Origin: Raphanus sativus
Taxonomy: Eukaryota; Streptophyta; Magnoliopsida; Brassicales; Brassicaceae
Direction of reading: 5' to 3'
Assembly (NCBI RefSeq): GCF_000801105.2
Contig: NC_079519.1
Span: 432,668-496,667 of the forward strand
Length of the DNA: 64,000 bases
Below are positions 1 through 12,497 of this stretch, piece after piece. Every line of letters begins with the position of its first letter. Position 1 is the first letter of the stretch. Made by a program: the position numbers and the translations under genes. The notes under the pieces were generated by a model. That model searched no databases, was not told the DNA's origin, and saw only the letters and a program-made list of their open reading frames with translations.

Positions 1-1195
1 TGTCATTATCCAAATACAAACAGAAAACTAAAGAAATGGCTGCATGAACAAGTCAATACATATGCCAAAATGACTAACCTTTGACCGTATAACTTCCGTA
101 ACCTTGCCACAATATTGATATTGAATGGACCTTTGTATTAATGTCTTTCTTTCTAGTTATATCAGTGGACCACCAAAATTAAATTGATTGTGGTTGCCCC
201 CTGGATGAAAACATATTCGAGTTGGGCTCGTAAAGTAGAAAAGAAAGATATAATCTGGGAACTTAACGGCCACTAGAAGGCCTGGTATGAATCTTAGATG
301 TATTCTGTGGGGGCCGTTAACATAAAGAGGATAATGTATTCTGTGTTAGGGCTGGGCTAAGAAAAATGGAAAACTGTGTAGTTAATCCGAGCCCACCAGC
401 CACTACAGTTTCTTTAAGATCAATGAACCTCGACAATGACATGCCCATGATCGAAATGGACCATTCAGAAAAAATGCATCGATTCTTTTTACATGCACCA
501 CCACCTACAGATTAGGTATAGAGGACCAATCAGATTGGTATATTAATTTTGTAGTAACATTCTAAATCATTCAATTATTTATCAGGTACTGGCATCTATA
601 AAAGATCAGAAACGTACGTACATAGTGGATGATCATGCATGTATCTTTTTTTTTTTCTTCAAAGCTTTCAAGAAACCCTTAAAACGTTATTATCTACTGA
701 ATACATTGAATATCATAGCGTGACAAAAGAAACAGAGCCCCCGCCAGTTGATCAAAGCATGAGAGTGATGATGAATGTGAAGCAATCAGATATCTCTCAC
801 CGCTTGCCGTATAATGTCTCCATTCGTCAGCTAAAATCTAAAAAACGTGTCAAGCATTGTCTCGATCTGAGATTAACACTGTTGCTGACAGTTACTTTTA
901 GCATTTGTCTCTATCTGTTGCTTCACCCAGCACCGTCAGTTTTTCTGTAAGAAACTATGTACTGATGGGGACAAAAGGGTGGGACGTGGGTTCCACACTT
1001 GCCCATGTGGTTATGGTCAACGTGTCAAAGTATCAGACGCCAAGGGTTTTTCTGCGATCTTTATCGACCAATCTTTTGCCCCGTTAGAATTATAATTTCT
1101 CATTGTTTTTCTCTTGGCTGGTGTCGACTTGAGACCAATAATATATACACTTATCTTTTACAGTAGTCTAAAATTAATTATGCGGCTCTTACCAT
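1..1195. other. intergenic, no gene recognised
   Basis: No open frame here resembles a known protein. The longest (639-950, plus) has a short hydrophobic tail but no recognisable domain and lies just upstream of the TPR gene, so it is probably chance. The stretch likely contains the promoter of the TPR gene. Confidence 0.5.
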
Positions 1196-1203
1196 TATAT
1201 AAA
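1196..1203 (+). promoter_or_regulatory. putative TATA box of the TPR gene
   Basis: The string TATATAAA lies about 100 bp upstream of the ATG at 1302, a normal distance for a plant core promoter plus short 5' UTR. Position and sequence are the only support. Confidence 0.45.
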
Positions 1204-1301
1204 GACCCCTACTAGACTACACATATTATCATCAAGAGAGTCATAAACGGTTTTAGTTTAATGGAGTTTTTAATATAAAACAATTAACAGAGTGATCAAT
1301 C

Positions 1302-2635
1302 ATGTTATTGAGAAGCACATCTGCTCCGATACTGAACTCGTGGCTTCCACAACATTGCTCGAAAGAATCATCTCCGGAGCCCGAGTCGCAGCTCCAACGC
1401 CGAAACAGATCGTTGTCTATTCTCTCTTCAAAGTCTATAGACGGACACACAGGGGAGCTATTGCACCAAACTCTCTCTGAGCACAAGGAGAGTGTTCTTA
1501 AATCAACTAACAATGAACACGACGGAAATAACGTAATATCACGCAGGCAACGAAGGTCATCTTTAGATGAAAGTTCCCATGGAACAGCTTACCGGAGAAA
1601 GATTTTAGATCCTTCGTCGACCTTTTTAATGGAAAGGCTATTCTCTAGCTCTGGACTAGGAGAGAAGGTTAGTGATGATGATGATGATTGTCTGGAGACT
1701 CTTGTGAGTGGTGGTGGTGACGGTATGGGAAGCAGCGGTGGCAAGATATGTACGGGAGGCGGTGTCGGTGGAAGTGGCGTTGACGGTGGTGGAAGTGAGG
1801 ACGCCACGGATGTGTATTACAGGGAGATGATCAGCTTGAATCCTGGAAACTCTCTTTTGACCGGGAACTACGCAAAGTTCTTGAAAGAGGTAAGTTGAGT
1901 ATAGATTTGGTCAATTTTTTTTTAAAAAGAGGTATTTCTTAGCTGTTTTTAATGTTTCTTTTATACAGGATATTTTAGTAGAAATCATCCACGTGTAAAG
2001 TATCTATTGCATGGATATTTGTGACCAGTGTAACAAAATCAAAAACTTAATGTTTAGTTTTAAAAAAGGATTAAAATAAATAAATAAATAAATGACCAGA
2101 GAAAACAATACTCCACCTTTCTTTTTGTTCAAAACAATACTCCATCTTTGATAATATATATATACACGTACGTGTATCTTCATGTATGTATATGAACAGG
2201 TGAGAGGAGATATGAAGAGAGCAGAAGAGTACTGTGAAAGAGCAATTTTGGAGAACACAAACGACGGAAACGTTCTCTCGCTGTACGCGGATCTCATTTT
2301 GCATAACCACGGTGATCGTAAAAGAGCACAGTCCTATTTCCAACAAGCTGTCCAAATGTCCCCCGAAGATTGGTAATATTGCAACATCTACTTTATATAA
2401 CCATATTATAGTTTAGGATAATTATTTTAACTAACTAAAGATTATGATAACAATACTACAATAATGGTTCAGCTACGTACAAGCTTCCTACGCAAGGTTT
2501 CTGTGGGATGTGGAGGAAGACGAAGATGAAGTAGATGGAGAAGAAGAGAAAATGAGTGATGAAATTGGCAGCATGCCTTCAACTACCACCTTCCGTGACT
2601 TTTTCCAACGATCTGCTATTTCCACACAGTCCTAA
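1302..2635 (+). CDS. tetratricopeptide-repeat-like protein (At1g80130-like)
   Basis: Three exons, 1302-1889, 2200-2372 and 2473-2635, join in frame with GT-AG introns to give about 307 residues. The start MLLRSTSAPILNSWLP is the characteristic N-terminus of a plant TPR-like family, followed by a Ser-rich stretch, a Gly-rich linker (about residues 143-168) and then TPR-type helices: YYREMISLNPGN, GDMKRAEEYCERAIL, DRKRAQSYFQQAVQMSP and ASYARFLWDVEEDEDE near the C-terminus. The residue at the second junction becomes Cys (DCYVQASYA), as I remember for relatives. Biochemical role is not established; TPRs bind proteins, and Arabidopsis relatives are often stress-responsive. It lies at one end of a series colinear with Arabidopsis chromosome 1. 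Nothing looks broken. Confidence 0.88.
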
Positions 2636-3155
2636 ACACAGTTATGTAGACCTTCATCTATAGTAGTATCCAAACAAATATGCAATATGCATGTTTGTAT
2701 GCGTGTGTAATATTACTACATTAGAATCTGGATATGTTCTGTACACTCCAAATATATGGATGGCTATGTGGATGGCTATATTTTCTCCATGCAGCAGTAT
2801 ATATGTTTTCTCTGTCTCTGACAACTTACACAATTACGACTATTCAAATTGAGACAGCAAGTACATACCAAAGCTTAACCAGTCACAACTATATTGAGTT
2901 ACTAGAACATTTAGGCCTTAAAGTCAAATTTCTTGGTTGTAAGTGATTAAGATGTGGGAGAAAGACAATGGCAAGTTTTAAGACTGAATAGTTTCTTGCT
3001 TAACATTTACAAAACATGCAGAATAATCTGTAATTCTTCTCTCTTTTTAATCTCAACAACTGTAAAGTCGATTATTCAACATAATGGATAAGAAAGAATT
3101 TAAAAAAAAATTTGTTAAAGAACAGTCAGTGTTGCTTTCCCGTACAATCCTGTCG

Positions 3156-3428
3156 TTAATCCTTTGTTTGCAACTTCTGATGTTTGCTCCTTTGTACACT
3201 AGACTTGATGTGGTTGGCGGGATAAGTATAAATATGGACTTCGCCTGAGTATTGACCCACTGGACTGACATAAGAAACCTCCAACACTACTGGGCCATCA
3301 AGAGGGTCTCGGTCCAATGACATAGAGACCATTCCAGGAAAAAAGACGATGCTTTTAGAAAAGAGGTGTGCATAGTCGATTTCATTTTGGTCGAAAAAGG
3401 TGGTTTCATCTCTTTGCCGGAAACCCAA
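3156..3428 (-). other. unrecognised coding-like fragment
   Basis: A 90-codon open frame on the minus strand has protein-like composition (for example SMSLDRDPLDGPVVLEVSY and GQYSGEVHIYTYP), unlike the low-complexity frames around it. A second frame just upstream reads TLEETIYNAWVSGKEM, which suggests a degraded exon with a frameshift. I do not recognise the family. No splice structure or start can be defended. Confidence 0.25.
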
Positions 3429-3774
3429 GCATTGTAAATAGTCTCTTCCAACGTGAGTTCATAGTCGATTTCATTAAGCTAAATGTGTGTGTGGATTAAG
3501 CGTATTCGGTGCCGATTAAGCGGTCACGTTCAGGGGTTGTTAATCTGAACAAAATGAGATCAAACACATAGATTATGAGACTATCCCTATTGCAGAATTC
3601 CCGATATACTTTTTTAAAACTAAATGTGCATACATAAACTAGTCGTAAATATCTCAAAATCATGAAAAGTCATTAAACATCTTAAATAAAATATTTAGAG
3701 TAATTTTTCATGATTTGAAATATTCAAAACAATGATTTATAAAAAGTTATTTAATTATTTTTTTGCGTATCTAA

Positions 3775-4757
3775 GAGCATCATTATCCATGTTTCTTACA
3801 TAGGTTTCTTAGTGTAATTGAGATTTTTTAAAAATGTAATAACCACGGAAGACATCTCTTAATCAAGCAAAAGAAGAGACGTCTCTTCGCATTCCTCTCT
3901 TCCTCTCTGTCTCTCTCCACTGGAAAGCTTGCCCTTTCATTCTCGGTAAGCAAAACAAAACTTTCTTTCTTTCATTGCTATGCTTTTGTTATGTTAAAAA
4001 AAAAGAGTTTGTTTTCTTGCTTTGTCTCTAACCTTTTGAAGATGATCTTTTTGATGTGTAGGTAAAGAATGCTGTGAGAGGCTAGCTTACTATGGTATCG
4101 CTGGGAACCTGATCACTTACCTCACCACTAAACTCCACCAAGGAAACATTTCCGCTGCTAGAAACGTCACCACATGGCAAGGCACTTGTTATCTCACCCC
4201 TCTCATTGGAGCTGTCTTAGCCGATGCTTACTGGGGTCATTACTGGACCATCACTTGTTTCTCCGGCATTTACTTCATCGTAAGCACTTTTTCTGTATCT
4301 GTTTCTTGTTCGTGTTCATCTTCTGTTTCAGTATTGAGAATGATATGCTGTTATGTTTCATGATTCTTGTTGTTCTGTTTCTTGTTGTTATGTTTCATGA
4401 TTCTCGTTCTTGTGCTTGTTTTTGCTTTTGGTTATTGATTCATGTTGTTGTTTGTTTCAGGATTGGACTCTCTTGCAACACACAAGTATTGGGAGCATCC
4501 GTGTCACGGACTCACAAAGTGTATTCATCAAACATTCCATGTTAAGTTCTTTCTTCTTTCTTCCATCTCAAAGTTCTTTATCTAAACACAAGATCAAACA
4601 CAAGTTCTTTATCTAATTTTTTTTAAGAACTCTAATTTAAAAACTTGTAATGGAGGACAAAAATTAGGTGTCTCTTAACTAAAGTTTTTAACACATACTA
4701 TTTATTATTTAACAAATGATTAAGAGATCTTAATGGGTTTTAGAGATAATGATGCTC
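3775..4757. mobile_element. TIR transposon carrying a captured NPF8 gene fragment (Pack-type)
   Basis: The element has perfect 13-bp terminal inverted repeats, GAGCATCATTATC at 3775 and its complement ending at 4757, flanked on both sides by TAA (3772-3774 and 4758-4760). A 3-bp TWA duplication is typical of the PIF/Harbinger superfamily. Inside are a 5'-UTR-like CT-rich leader ending in a GT donor near 3945, an intron, a 218-bp exon of a peptide transporter, another intron and a third short exon-like piece after a CAG near 4460. No transposase is present, so it is non-autonomous. Superfamily is inferred from TSD and TIR only. A 229-bp foldback MITE at 24595-24823 has the same TIR. Confidence 0.7.
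4062..4279 (+). pseudogene. captured exon of an NPF8/PTR2-type peptide transporter
   Basis: The 218-bp exon translates as [20 protein letters not shown] continuing through a [21 protein letters not shown] motif and [12 protein letters not shown], which is the first conserved block of plant PTR/NPF transporters (closest in memory to NPF8.1-8.3). It is bounded by an intact TAG acceptor and a GTAAGC donor, so it was captured as genomic DNA with introns and not as cDNA. The remaining parts of a ~580-residue, 12-helix transporter are absent. The sequence after the next CAG acceptor does not continue the transporter in any frame I recognise, so the fragment cannot make a transporter. Confidence 0.8.
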
Positions 4758-4796
4758 TAAGTATCTTTATGACATAATCTCCATAAATATTGATTA

Positions 4797-5065
4797 CTCC
4801 CTCTGTTTTTTAAAAGATGTATGTTTTAGGAATTTTTTTTGTTTCACAAAGATGTATTTTTCATATTTTCAATGTAATTTTTGTCAATTAATTATGAATA
4901 ATTGTGAATCTCAAAAACATTAATTGCATTTCTTGAAATTTTATTGGTTTAGAAATATAGGAAATATAAAATAACAAAAAACTATGCACTAATAAGTAAA
5001 TTTTAATATGTTTTATTAAAAAGTGTAAAAATCTCAAAACATGTATTATTTAAAAACAGAGGGAG
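4797..5065. mobile_element. Stowaway-type MITE
   Basis: The termini are CTCCCTCTGTTTTT and its complement (AAAAACAGAGGGAG), flanked by TA on both sides, and there is no coding capacity over 269 bp. The CTCCCTC end and TA duplication are the hallmarks of Tc1/mariner-derived Stowaway MITEs. A related copy lies at 11045-11284. Confidence 0.8.
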
Positions 5066-5621
5066 TAATAAATTTCAATTTATGTTTCACTGTGACATTA
5101 CTTTGTGTCAGAAAGCCAAAGTTCGATTCTGCTTTATTTTTTGTCAACAACTTACAATCTAATTAAGTGAAGAAGTAATTAATCATATCCCTGATTCCCA
5201 TGGATTTGGATTATAGTTTAACCGTCCTATGACCAATTGAAAGAAAAAGTAGATGTGACACATCCTTTATGTGTGATAGCTTCGTCTTTTGACTAATGTA
5301 AATTCTGAACTCGTTCGAGATAACCTATAACTTTTTGCCTACCTCACCAACAAAAAAGGTAGTATTAAATTGACAAAAGAAAATATTAATCAACAACTAA
5401 CTCTTTTCTTAAGACGTTTAAACCTTATGTTATCCGAATTAAACAGCTGTAACTTAGGTAATTCAAATCAAATTCATTCACAGCAAGTGACAGACAAGAA
5501 ATATTTTGTCCAGATCGTTCCTTTCAAGTCGACAGAAACTCGCAACTAGATAGATATTAGTATTATTTCCACTCGTTTTTGGTTCCCACCCAAAAGGAAA
5601 AAAAAGAAAAGAAAGAAGAAG

Positions 5622-6367
5622 TCAACGATCTTCTGCGTAAGGGTGCACCTGTTCTTCACCAACCTCGACGTAATCGTCACCGTAGATCTGATCAAGCACA
5701 AGGACCAATCCCACGGCAAAGGCTCCATCAAAACCGGCCTTCACGTTCAACGAGAAAACGTCTTTCCCAAGCATCACGTTCGTTGACGCATCCACTTTAC
5801 GACGTATCTCCGCCACCTTCCGCCTCGTCTCCGCCTCCACCACCGTGCAGCTCCTTTGCCCGAAATTTCCTTCGATCAAGTACTCGTTGCACTCGTAAAC
5901 CTCCACCGTCACGCTGTTCCTCCCGATCATGGACGATCTCCTCACCCCGAATATCGGTTTTTGACCGTCTGTTCTCTCCCCGAGATACCCCTCCCATCTC
6001 CGTCGCAAACTCGGCCTCTGTTTAGAAAAATAACAGAGTTAGAACACAACTATATATATCCGACTTTTAACAGTATTTATTTATTTATCTATAAAAAGGA
6101 GCTATAGGTAGGTACCTTTCGTCGGAGGGTTAGGAGACAGCGACCGTGAGCGTTCATGAGGACAACCTCATCGGTGTCGCGGTTGTTGGGACCACCGTAA
6201 GAGTCCACTCGAAAGACCAAAGTGCCCTTGCAGTCGTAAACCGTGAAACCATCTCCGGCGAAAAAGAGAGAAGTTTTCCGAACAGTCAGGTTCTGGTCTT
6301 GCCCGTTTATAAATTTATTGTCCACAAGCAAACCACCCTTCATTTGCGAACTGCTGATTGGTTCCAA
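5622..6367 (-). CDS. LURP-one-related protein (LOR5-like, DUF567/Tubby-C-like)
   Basis: Two exons on the minus strand, 6116-6367 and 5622-6017, join in phase 0 (AAG|GTACCT donor, CTAAACAG acceptor) to give 215 residues, close to the usual ~200-220. The product shows the LOR pattern: LTVRKTSLFFAGDGFTVYDC, VFRVDSYGG, DEVVLMNAHGRCLLTLRRK, then a Trp-rich turn (RRRWEGYLGE) and DVFSLNVKAGFDGAFAVGLV towards the C-terminus. LOR proteins adopt a Tubby-like barrel with a central helix; LURP1 itself is needed for basal defence to oomycetes, but the job of this member is unknown. The position next to the TPR gene matches Arabidopsis At1g80120. The start chosen is the only upstream ATG in frame with the domain (MEPISSS). 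Confidence 0.88.
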
Positions 6368-6599
6368 GTTAGAAACTCAAACTCCGATTCTGAGTGATGA
6401 TATGCTTTGTAAAGCTTTTGATACTTATAAGACAAGTGAGAGAGTTGGGGGAAATGGAAGACAACGAGTGCAAGATTTATAAGGACAAGACGACACGGAG
6501 ATATCTCATTTTGAGGAGTTTTACAGTTTCGGCGAATGTTAAAGTGCCACGTGTCGATGACTGGTCACTTGAACTTTTATCAAGTACGTAGATGTGCTT

Positions 6600-9238
6600 C
6601 ACAAATTCACTGTTTTTTTCTTAACTATTAGTTATAACATATCAACGTACCATCGCCTATGTTCATGCCAGATACAACTAGAGTAGATGAACAATATCTT
6701 TCTTGTGTTTCTTTTAACGACTATTTTACTTAAACAAAATGTAAAGTTACAACAATAGTATATAAGATAATGGAATTACAATTAACAAAGAATTGAAGAA
6801 GTTTTCTTCTGTAGCCCAAAAAAAAAAGAAGTTTTCTTCTAAACAGTCTTGTTTCCTCGTATGTAACACCATTTATATTTTGCTATCATTTTTAATAAAA
6901 TTCTAAATTCTTCTTTATTTTGTTTCTTTCAATTTGCATATACTTATTTAAAGTTTTATTGTTGAATTATTGGGTGAAGCAAGTTTGTAGATTATATTTA
7001 CTTTTGAAGGTAAATATCAAAGTACGTAAGCATAGGCCTACCCATATATACTTGCAGAATATAAAGATATGTCCTTAGATTTAAGGGGTCATTGACGATT
7101 TGTTAAATGTTCAATTTTTTTTTGTTTAGTTATTATTCTCTTTTCTTTTAAATAATGTCATTTTAATATTTTTCATTTTATACATATAAGTGTAGCTTTA
7201 GAATTTTAATGAAATTTGAGCTTAAATATTAGTTTTTTTTTTGAAAAAGGGATTAGCTTAAATATTAGTTGCCCCAAAAAGCTTAATATTAATTAGAAAT
7301 GCATTGATTTTATAAGAAATTTTTATTTATCTCAAATGGTATTGGTTGAATATGTGCAATTAATAATTATAATAGCGTTTTCAATTATTTATAATCTGCG
7401 TGAAAATTTGTAAAAGTAATATTTTTGCTAAATTTTTGCTAAAGGGAAGAAGTAGTTATTACATGTATATGTGTGTGCGTATTTTCAAGATTCTTGTTGG
7501 ACGGTCTTCGGCAACAGTACTTCTTCCTTTCCGATCACTGTTTCTCCTCCTCTCCTTTCTTCCGATTCTGACAGTCATTATTCCGAGCATATTGTAAGGC
7601 GATAAATCGATTAGTACAGATCAAAAGGACGCTTTGTTTCTATATTTATTTTTATTTACTAATAAAGCCATTAGGGTATCGTGTGGGCATCAAAGTACAC
7701 ATTATTGATTCTCTTTTGTAAGTAGTTAACTCCACAAATCATATAAATCTCGTTTTTTATAACGTTTAACATTAGAATAACTAACTGAACATTGGTTGAT
7801 AAAAAAGAACGGAGCCGTAGAATTGCATATTAGCTTTTATAAGTTAAAGCTTACAGCCTCGCAAAATATTCTCAGATCTAGTCGTTGATACAATGATACT
7901 ATTGTATTCTCTATTATTTTATTTATGCATAATGATATGAATCTTACATCAAGGTCCATGGCCAGCTAGTTTGTCAATAGTATAGTAAGTTTCTACAAAA
8001 ATATCGGTACAGCTGAAACGGAAACGAAATAAAACCGTGTAACATGTGTGGTTTCCCATGCACGACCGAATATGATACACATTATTTCCGTGTATACCTA
8101 TATGCAATGAACGATACCCATTACCCATCAAGTGGCCCTCATCGGGAAAATATATTCCCACTATGCACATCATTAAAGGTAACATAATCCTTGCAATATC
8201 ATAAAATACTTCAAACTAACATAATGTCTTTCAAATCAACTACTTTGTATGACAACGATTTTTCGGAACCTTTAAGCAAAATCATGTGTTATTACAAAGA
8301 AGTATCTGACCCATTTGACCAAAAAGAGCTTAAGAGCTTTCTGATCAGCATTTATATATTATACTTGTTAATAAGTCCAATGGTATGTATTTTAATTTTC
8401 CGATATTCTACTTTTATGGTAAACAAATGTGTATGCACGAAATGTCAATAGCAGATACATGTTTTCTCAAAATAATGTTATTTTCTGATATAAATTAATG
8501 GTTAAAATAATAGTAATCCAAAATAATTATTGCTATATAAACTGCATAAGATAGAGTGATGAAATATATATCCTTATTTGGTACACATAATAGTCGAGAG
8601 ATCACTTGCGGAAAATTTTAGTTATATAATTCTTTTTTTTTTGAGAAAAAGTAGTTGTCTATAATGGATGGCTGCATGGGTTACGTTTGTGAATGTTGTT
8701 AACAAACGAGAATGGGATAGTTTATTGATATTTGTTTTTGTTGGTAAAGAGATACTACAATATTTGGTTGAAATATCTGATTAGGTAGAAACCACACCTG
8801 AATTTCGGATTCAGGCGATTGTTTCAATAAGTATCTAATTTTAGCAAACAAAGGGTACCAACACAATCAACGCGTTTACAAGGTCGGTCGCTAACCTCTA
8901 TTACTATGATAAATGATAGTGACGACTTTCTCGGATTAGATCCGTGCACAAACGATGTTGCATAAATTACCACCGAGTTTAATAGTTCACATAGCAACAT
9001 GATCGATTTTCAATACAGTATTGTATGGGGCCAAAAGCAAAGTATTGTTTAGTTGACATACTAAGATATTTTGTTTACTGTATTCTTCTATAACATCTTT
9101 GAAATTATTTTCATTCTCGAGATAATTGTTTTAAGTATCGTAGTTCTATTAATCCCTCTGTATATAATTTTTTTCAAACCGAAACATATCCAAACATGAA
9201 TTAATAATCCTTATCTGGAAAAAGCTTCACGGGAGTGG
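6600..9238. other. intergenic, AT-rich
   Basis: No gene is recognised. Short open frames such as 7400-7597 (plus), 7949-8185 (minus) and 8191-8451 (plus) show no domain and no splice context. The section probably contains decayed transposon DNA. Confidence 0.5.
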
Positions 9239-9413
9239 TCAATAATTATTCTGAATAACAAAGCAACCATCAAACTGAAATACAATTGTTTTCTGCATGA
9301 ATATAGAAAAAAAAAAACAAAGAAGCAGGGGAAAATAAGAAGAGAAGAAGATAACACAACACTGAGAACAACAATTGCAAAGAGCAAAAGGTGTTATTAG
9401 CAGTAGGATATAA

Positions 9414-10600
9414 TTAGGGCAGTACTGGCCTAATCTCAATTCCATGGACGATAAGACCTTTCTTCTCAAAAGGCCTCTTTGTCTCCTTGAGGCTCATCTC
9501 TATTTCACCCATATCTCCTCTCCTTTTGAAGAACTGTCCCAACTCCACCTCGTACCAGTCGTCACTTCTCAGCTCAGCGTGCTGACCTTGTTCGCTTCCC
9601 GGATTCTGCATGAGACTGACCATGGAAGGCTGGACATCATCATGCTCGGTGCCAGCCAAAACAAGGGATGCCTCTACGGGCTGGCGAAAACCGTAGGGAT
9701 CAAGGTTCCACTTAAAGACAAGGTAAGCGGCGTAGAGGGTGTCATCAGAGAGAAGGTTTATGTTGATTTTTCCAGTGATGTCAAGCCACCATACCATTTT
9801 AAGCGCAGCCACTTCTTTGAACCTGTTAGTGAAAACCAAAAGACGTTTGATGAATTTCTTCAAAAACGAAACAATCCAGAAAAGGGGACATTCAGTCCTG
9901 AGGACAGCGTGCAGACCTGGCATCAGGAAGAGAGATCCACTGCCAGTATCTTTGATCATGTCCCCAAGTAATATTCAAGGCCCTAGCAGCCATCATGTAG
10001 CACTTGTTACCAGTACTTCTCTCCAGCGAAAAGCTCTGTTTCGGATCACATAATGCGGTCAGGTCAAACATGATAGATCCAGAAAGATTGATTTTTATAC
10101 GTAAGGGTGTCTGACTACTAGGATCTGGTAGTAAGTAGATCCACATTCACAAGACAAGCAGTGGCAACTTTTTGGCTGAACAGGACAGACGTTTTAAAAA
10201 ATTTTGGGAACTAAAATATACAAACTTTGGTACATAAATCTGATGATGATAAATATGGAACGCCCTTGATACAATACCACGTTGACTAGACCATAATATA
10301 CTTTCTACTCTAGACAGGTTGCTTAAAAGAGAGAGAGAGAGAGAGAGGAAGGTTTACCAATTGGGAACCGTGGAGAAGGAGAGGGTTATGGACGAGGGAG
10401 AAGAAGAGGTGTTTCTTGGTGGGAAGACCCTCAGGTGCCCTAAAACCCTCGGGGAACTCGGAAGGTAAGAAGTGATTCCAGACATGGTCGGTGTCAGCGG
10501 CGGATCTGAAACACCTGGAGACAGCCGATGATCGGCAAACGTCTCGAGGCGTAGTCAAGGAAAGGATCTTAGCGATGCAGTCCTCTGGCAGATTATTCAT
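9414..10600 (-). CDS. F-box protein with PP2-type lectin domain (PP2-B11-like)
   Basis: Three exons on the minus strand, 10358-10600, 9917-10035 and 9414-9822, join in frame (phases 0 and 2) to give 256 residues. The first exon is an F-box ([20 protein letters not shown], then [20 protein letters not shown]). The remainder is the PP2 fold: [56 protein letters not shown] and [13 protein letters not shown]-box proteins of this class act as substrate receptors in SCF ubiquitin ligases, and the PP2 domain may bind glycans or partner proteins. Arabidopsis PP2-B11 (At1g80110) occupies the same place in the gene order. The GA-rich run in intron 1 (10327-10348) is a simple repeat. No defects are seen. 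Confidence 0.88.
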
Positions 10601-10639
10601 TGCTTTTGCTTTCTACCAAAGGAAAGAAGATCTCATAGA

Positions 10640-11044
10640 TTATTAATCTATATAATTAGTAACTCAGTTTAGTTGGCAAGAAGGGACGTGGAAAGTTTAT
10701 TTATATTATTCTATTCTAGAAGCAGAGGAGACTTGGAGATGAAGTACCCCTCGTCTTTTCTTACTCGCTTCTTCACCATCGAAGACAACTTGTGTAAGTA
10801 ACCGCGTGCAAATACACGTTTACTTACTTAGATATAGTCCACGTTTTTTTTCTTCTTTTTTTTTCACAAATTATCAATCTGAGATGTTCTTATTGTGGGC
10901 CGATCAGTGGACCCAGCAATCTTCTTTTATTGTCACCCATAGCCTAGTTTGTTTTCTAGTAGCTGTTAATGTTTTTTCTTTTGAACACTTTTTTTTTTAA
11001 CACAGTAGCTGTTAATGTTTTTCCATAATCTTTGTTGTCTAATA
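10640..11044. other. intergenic between F-box gene and MITE
   Basis: This holds the probable divergent promoter side of the F-box gene and T-rich simple sequence. No gene is recognised. Confidence 0.4.
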
Positions 11045-11284
11045 CTCCCTCTGTTTCGATTTAATTGTTGTTTTAGGAAATTTTTTTCGTTTCAACATAA
11101 ATGTTGTTTTAAAGTTTCAATATTAAATTTATTAAAAAGATTTTTCATTTTATTTTTCTATTGGGTGAAATATGTTTAAATAATATAGGTAATTGTATTT
11201 TTATCTTGAAAATATACAAAATCATATGTTTTCTTAAACTGTGTGACTAAACGTAGAGTGACAATTAAAATAAAACGGAGGGAG
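11045..11284. mobile_element. Stowaway-type MITE
   Basis: The ends CTCCCTCTGTTTCG and its near complement (AAAACGGAGGGAG) are flanked by TA on both sides, 240 bp with no coding capacity. It is the same general family as 4797-5065. Confidence 0.8.
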
Positions 11285-11587
11285 TATGGGTGAAACAGTT
11301 CATAGTTGTAGGGATCTGGAAAACACATACAGCGACTGTAAATTAAATTATGAAGAGTCACAAATCGTTACGGTACCATTTAAAAAATCAAGAAAAGAAA
11401 AACAAGAGAATGGCTTGGCTAGACTACAACACTATTCGTTAGCTTTCTCATTAACTGTCGGAGCCTAAACATTATTTGTAAAATCTTCAATGGATATCTG
11501 ACACCTGCCGCTAATAGCCTCTGCTGCTCCAGCTGCAACCATTCGGATTAAATCCAACAAAAAATAGTGTAACATCAATAATAGTAA

Positions 11588-12497
11588 CTAGATTTTGATC
11601 CGCGCTTTTAAAGCGCGGGTTTATTTTCCTTTATCTTTTTTAAATTGACAAATATTTAATAAATGTCATATTTTCATATATTTGTTTTTTTATAAAAGAC
11701 TTACGCTTTTTATCTTTCTTTATCGTGTTTCATTTTAAATGAGTATAGGCATGATCACAATATCCGGACCCGAAGAACCAACCCAAAACCAATCCAAAAA
11801 TCAGGGTCCCAAACTCGATCAGACCCGGGGTAAATATCTGAATGAATTCTAAATTGCTATATCCGAAGAACCGATCCGAACCCGATCCTAACCGAGAACC
11901 AAATGAGTACCCGAAAATACCCGAAATGTGAATATATATCTAAAATATATGTTATAATTATATTTATAATTATTTTAATATTTTAAATTAATATCATAAG
12001 TTAACTATAGTAGTCATTTTTAGTACTTTTGAGTATTTTTGGATAAAATATGATAGTTTGGATAAAAGTTTACCAAAAAAACTGTATATAATGGATATTT
12101 TTGGTTACTTTTGGTTACTTTTGAGTAATTTGGATACAAAAATTTGAACCGAATCGGATACTTTGGTTACTCTGAGTATAAATAACCGAACCCGTTTTAG
12201 ATATTTTGGTTTTTTGGTTATTTTTCAGGTTCTTATGCATGAGAACCGAACCCACCCGGACCCGGAAAGATCTGACTCGAATCCGATCCGAAAAAAATAA
12301 TAATTGAATCTGATTTGTTAATCGGCCCAAATGACCCAAAAGAGATGATGTGGACAATGGGCTGGATTTTAAAAAGTGACCCAATATAGATGTGTTATTA
12401 ATATTACTTGATTGCCCTTAATGAAATATGCAATGTTATTAAAGAAAGGAGTATTTTTAGTAAAAAATCCAATAGGATCCTGCTTTAATAGTATAGA
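11588..12497 (-). mobile_element. non-autonomous Helitron
   Basis: Read on the minus strand it starts TCTATACTATTAAAG (12497) and ends with a GC hairpin (CCGCGCTTTAAAAGCGCGG) about 10 bp before CTAG (11588-11591), inserted between A and T without target duplication. These are the Helitron signatures. The interior has internally repeated CCGAACC/GGTTCGG runs and no open frame for Rep/helicase. Confidence 0.8.

Noticed and set aside
639..950. 103-codon frame upstream of the TPR gene
   Set aside because: No family resemblance, AT-rich, no start context or splice support.
7949..8185. 78-codon minus-strand frame with several Cys, considered as a small secreted peptide
   Set aside because: The start is not a signal peptide and the Cys spacing fits no family I know.
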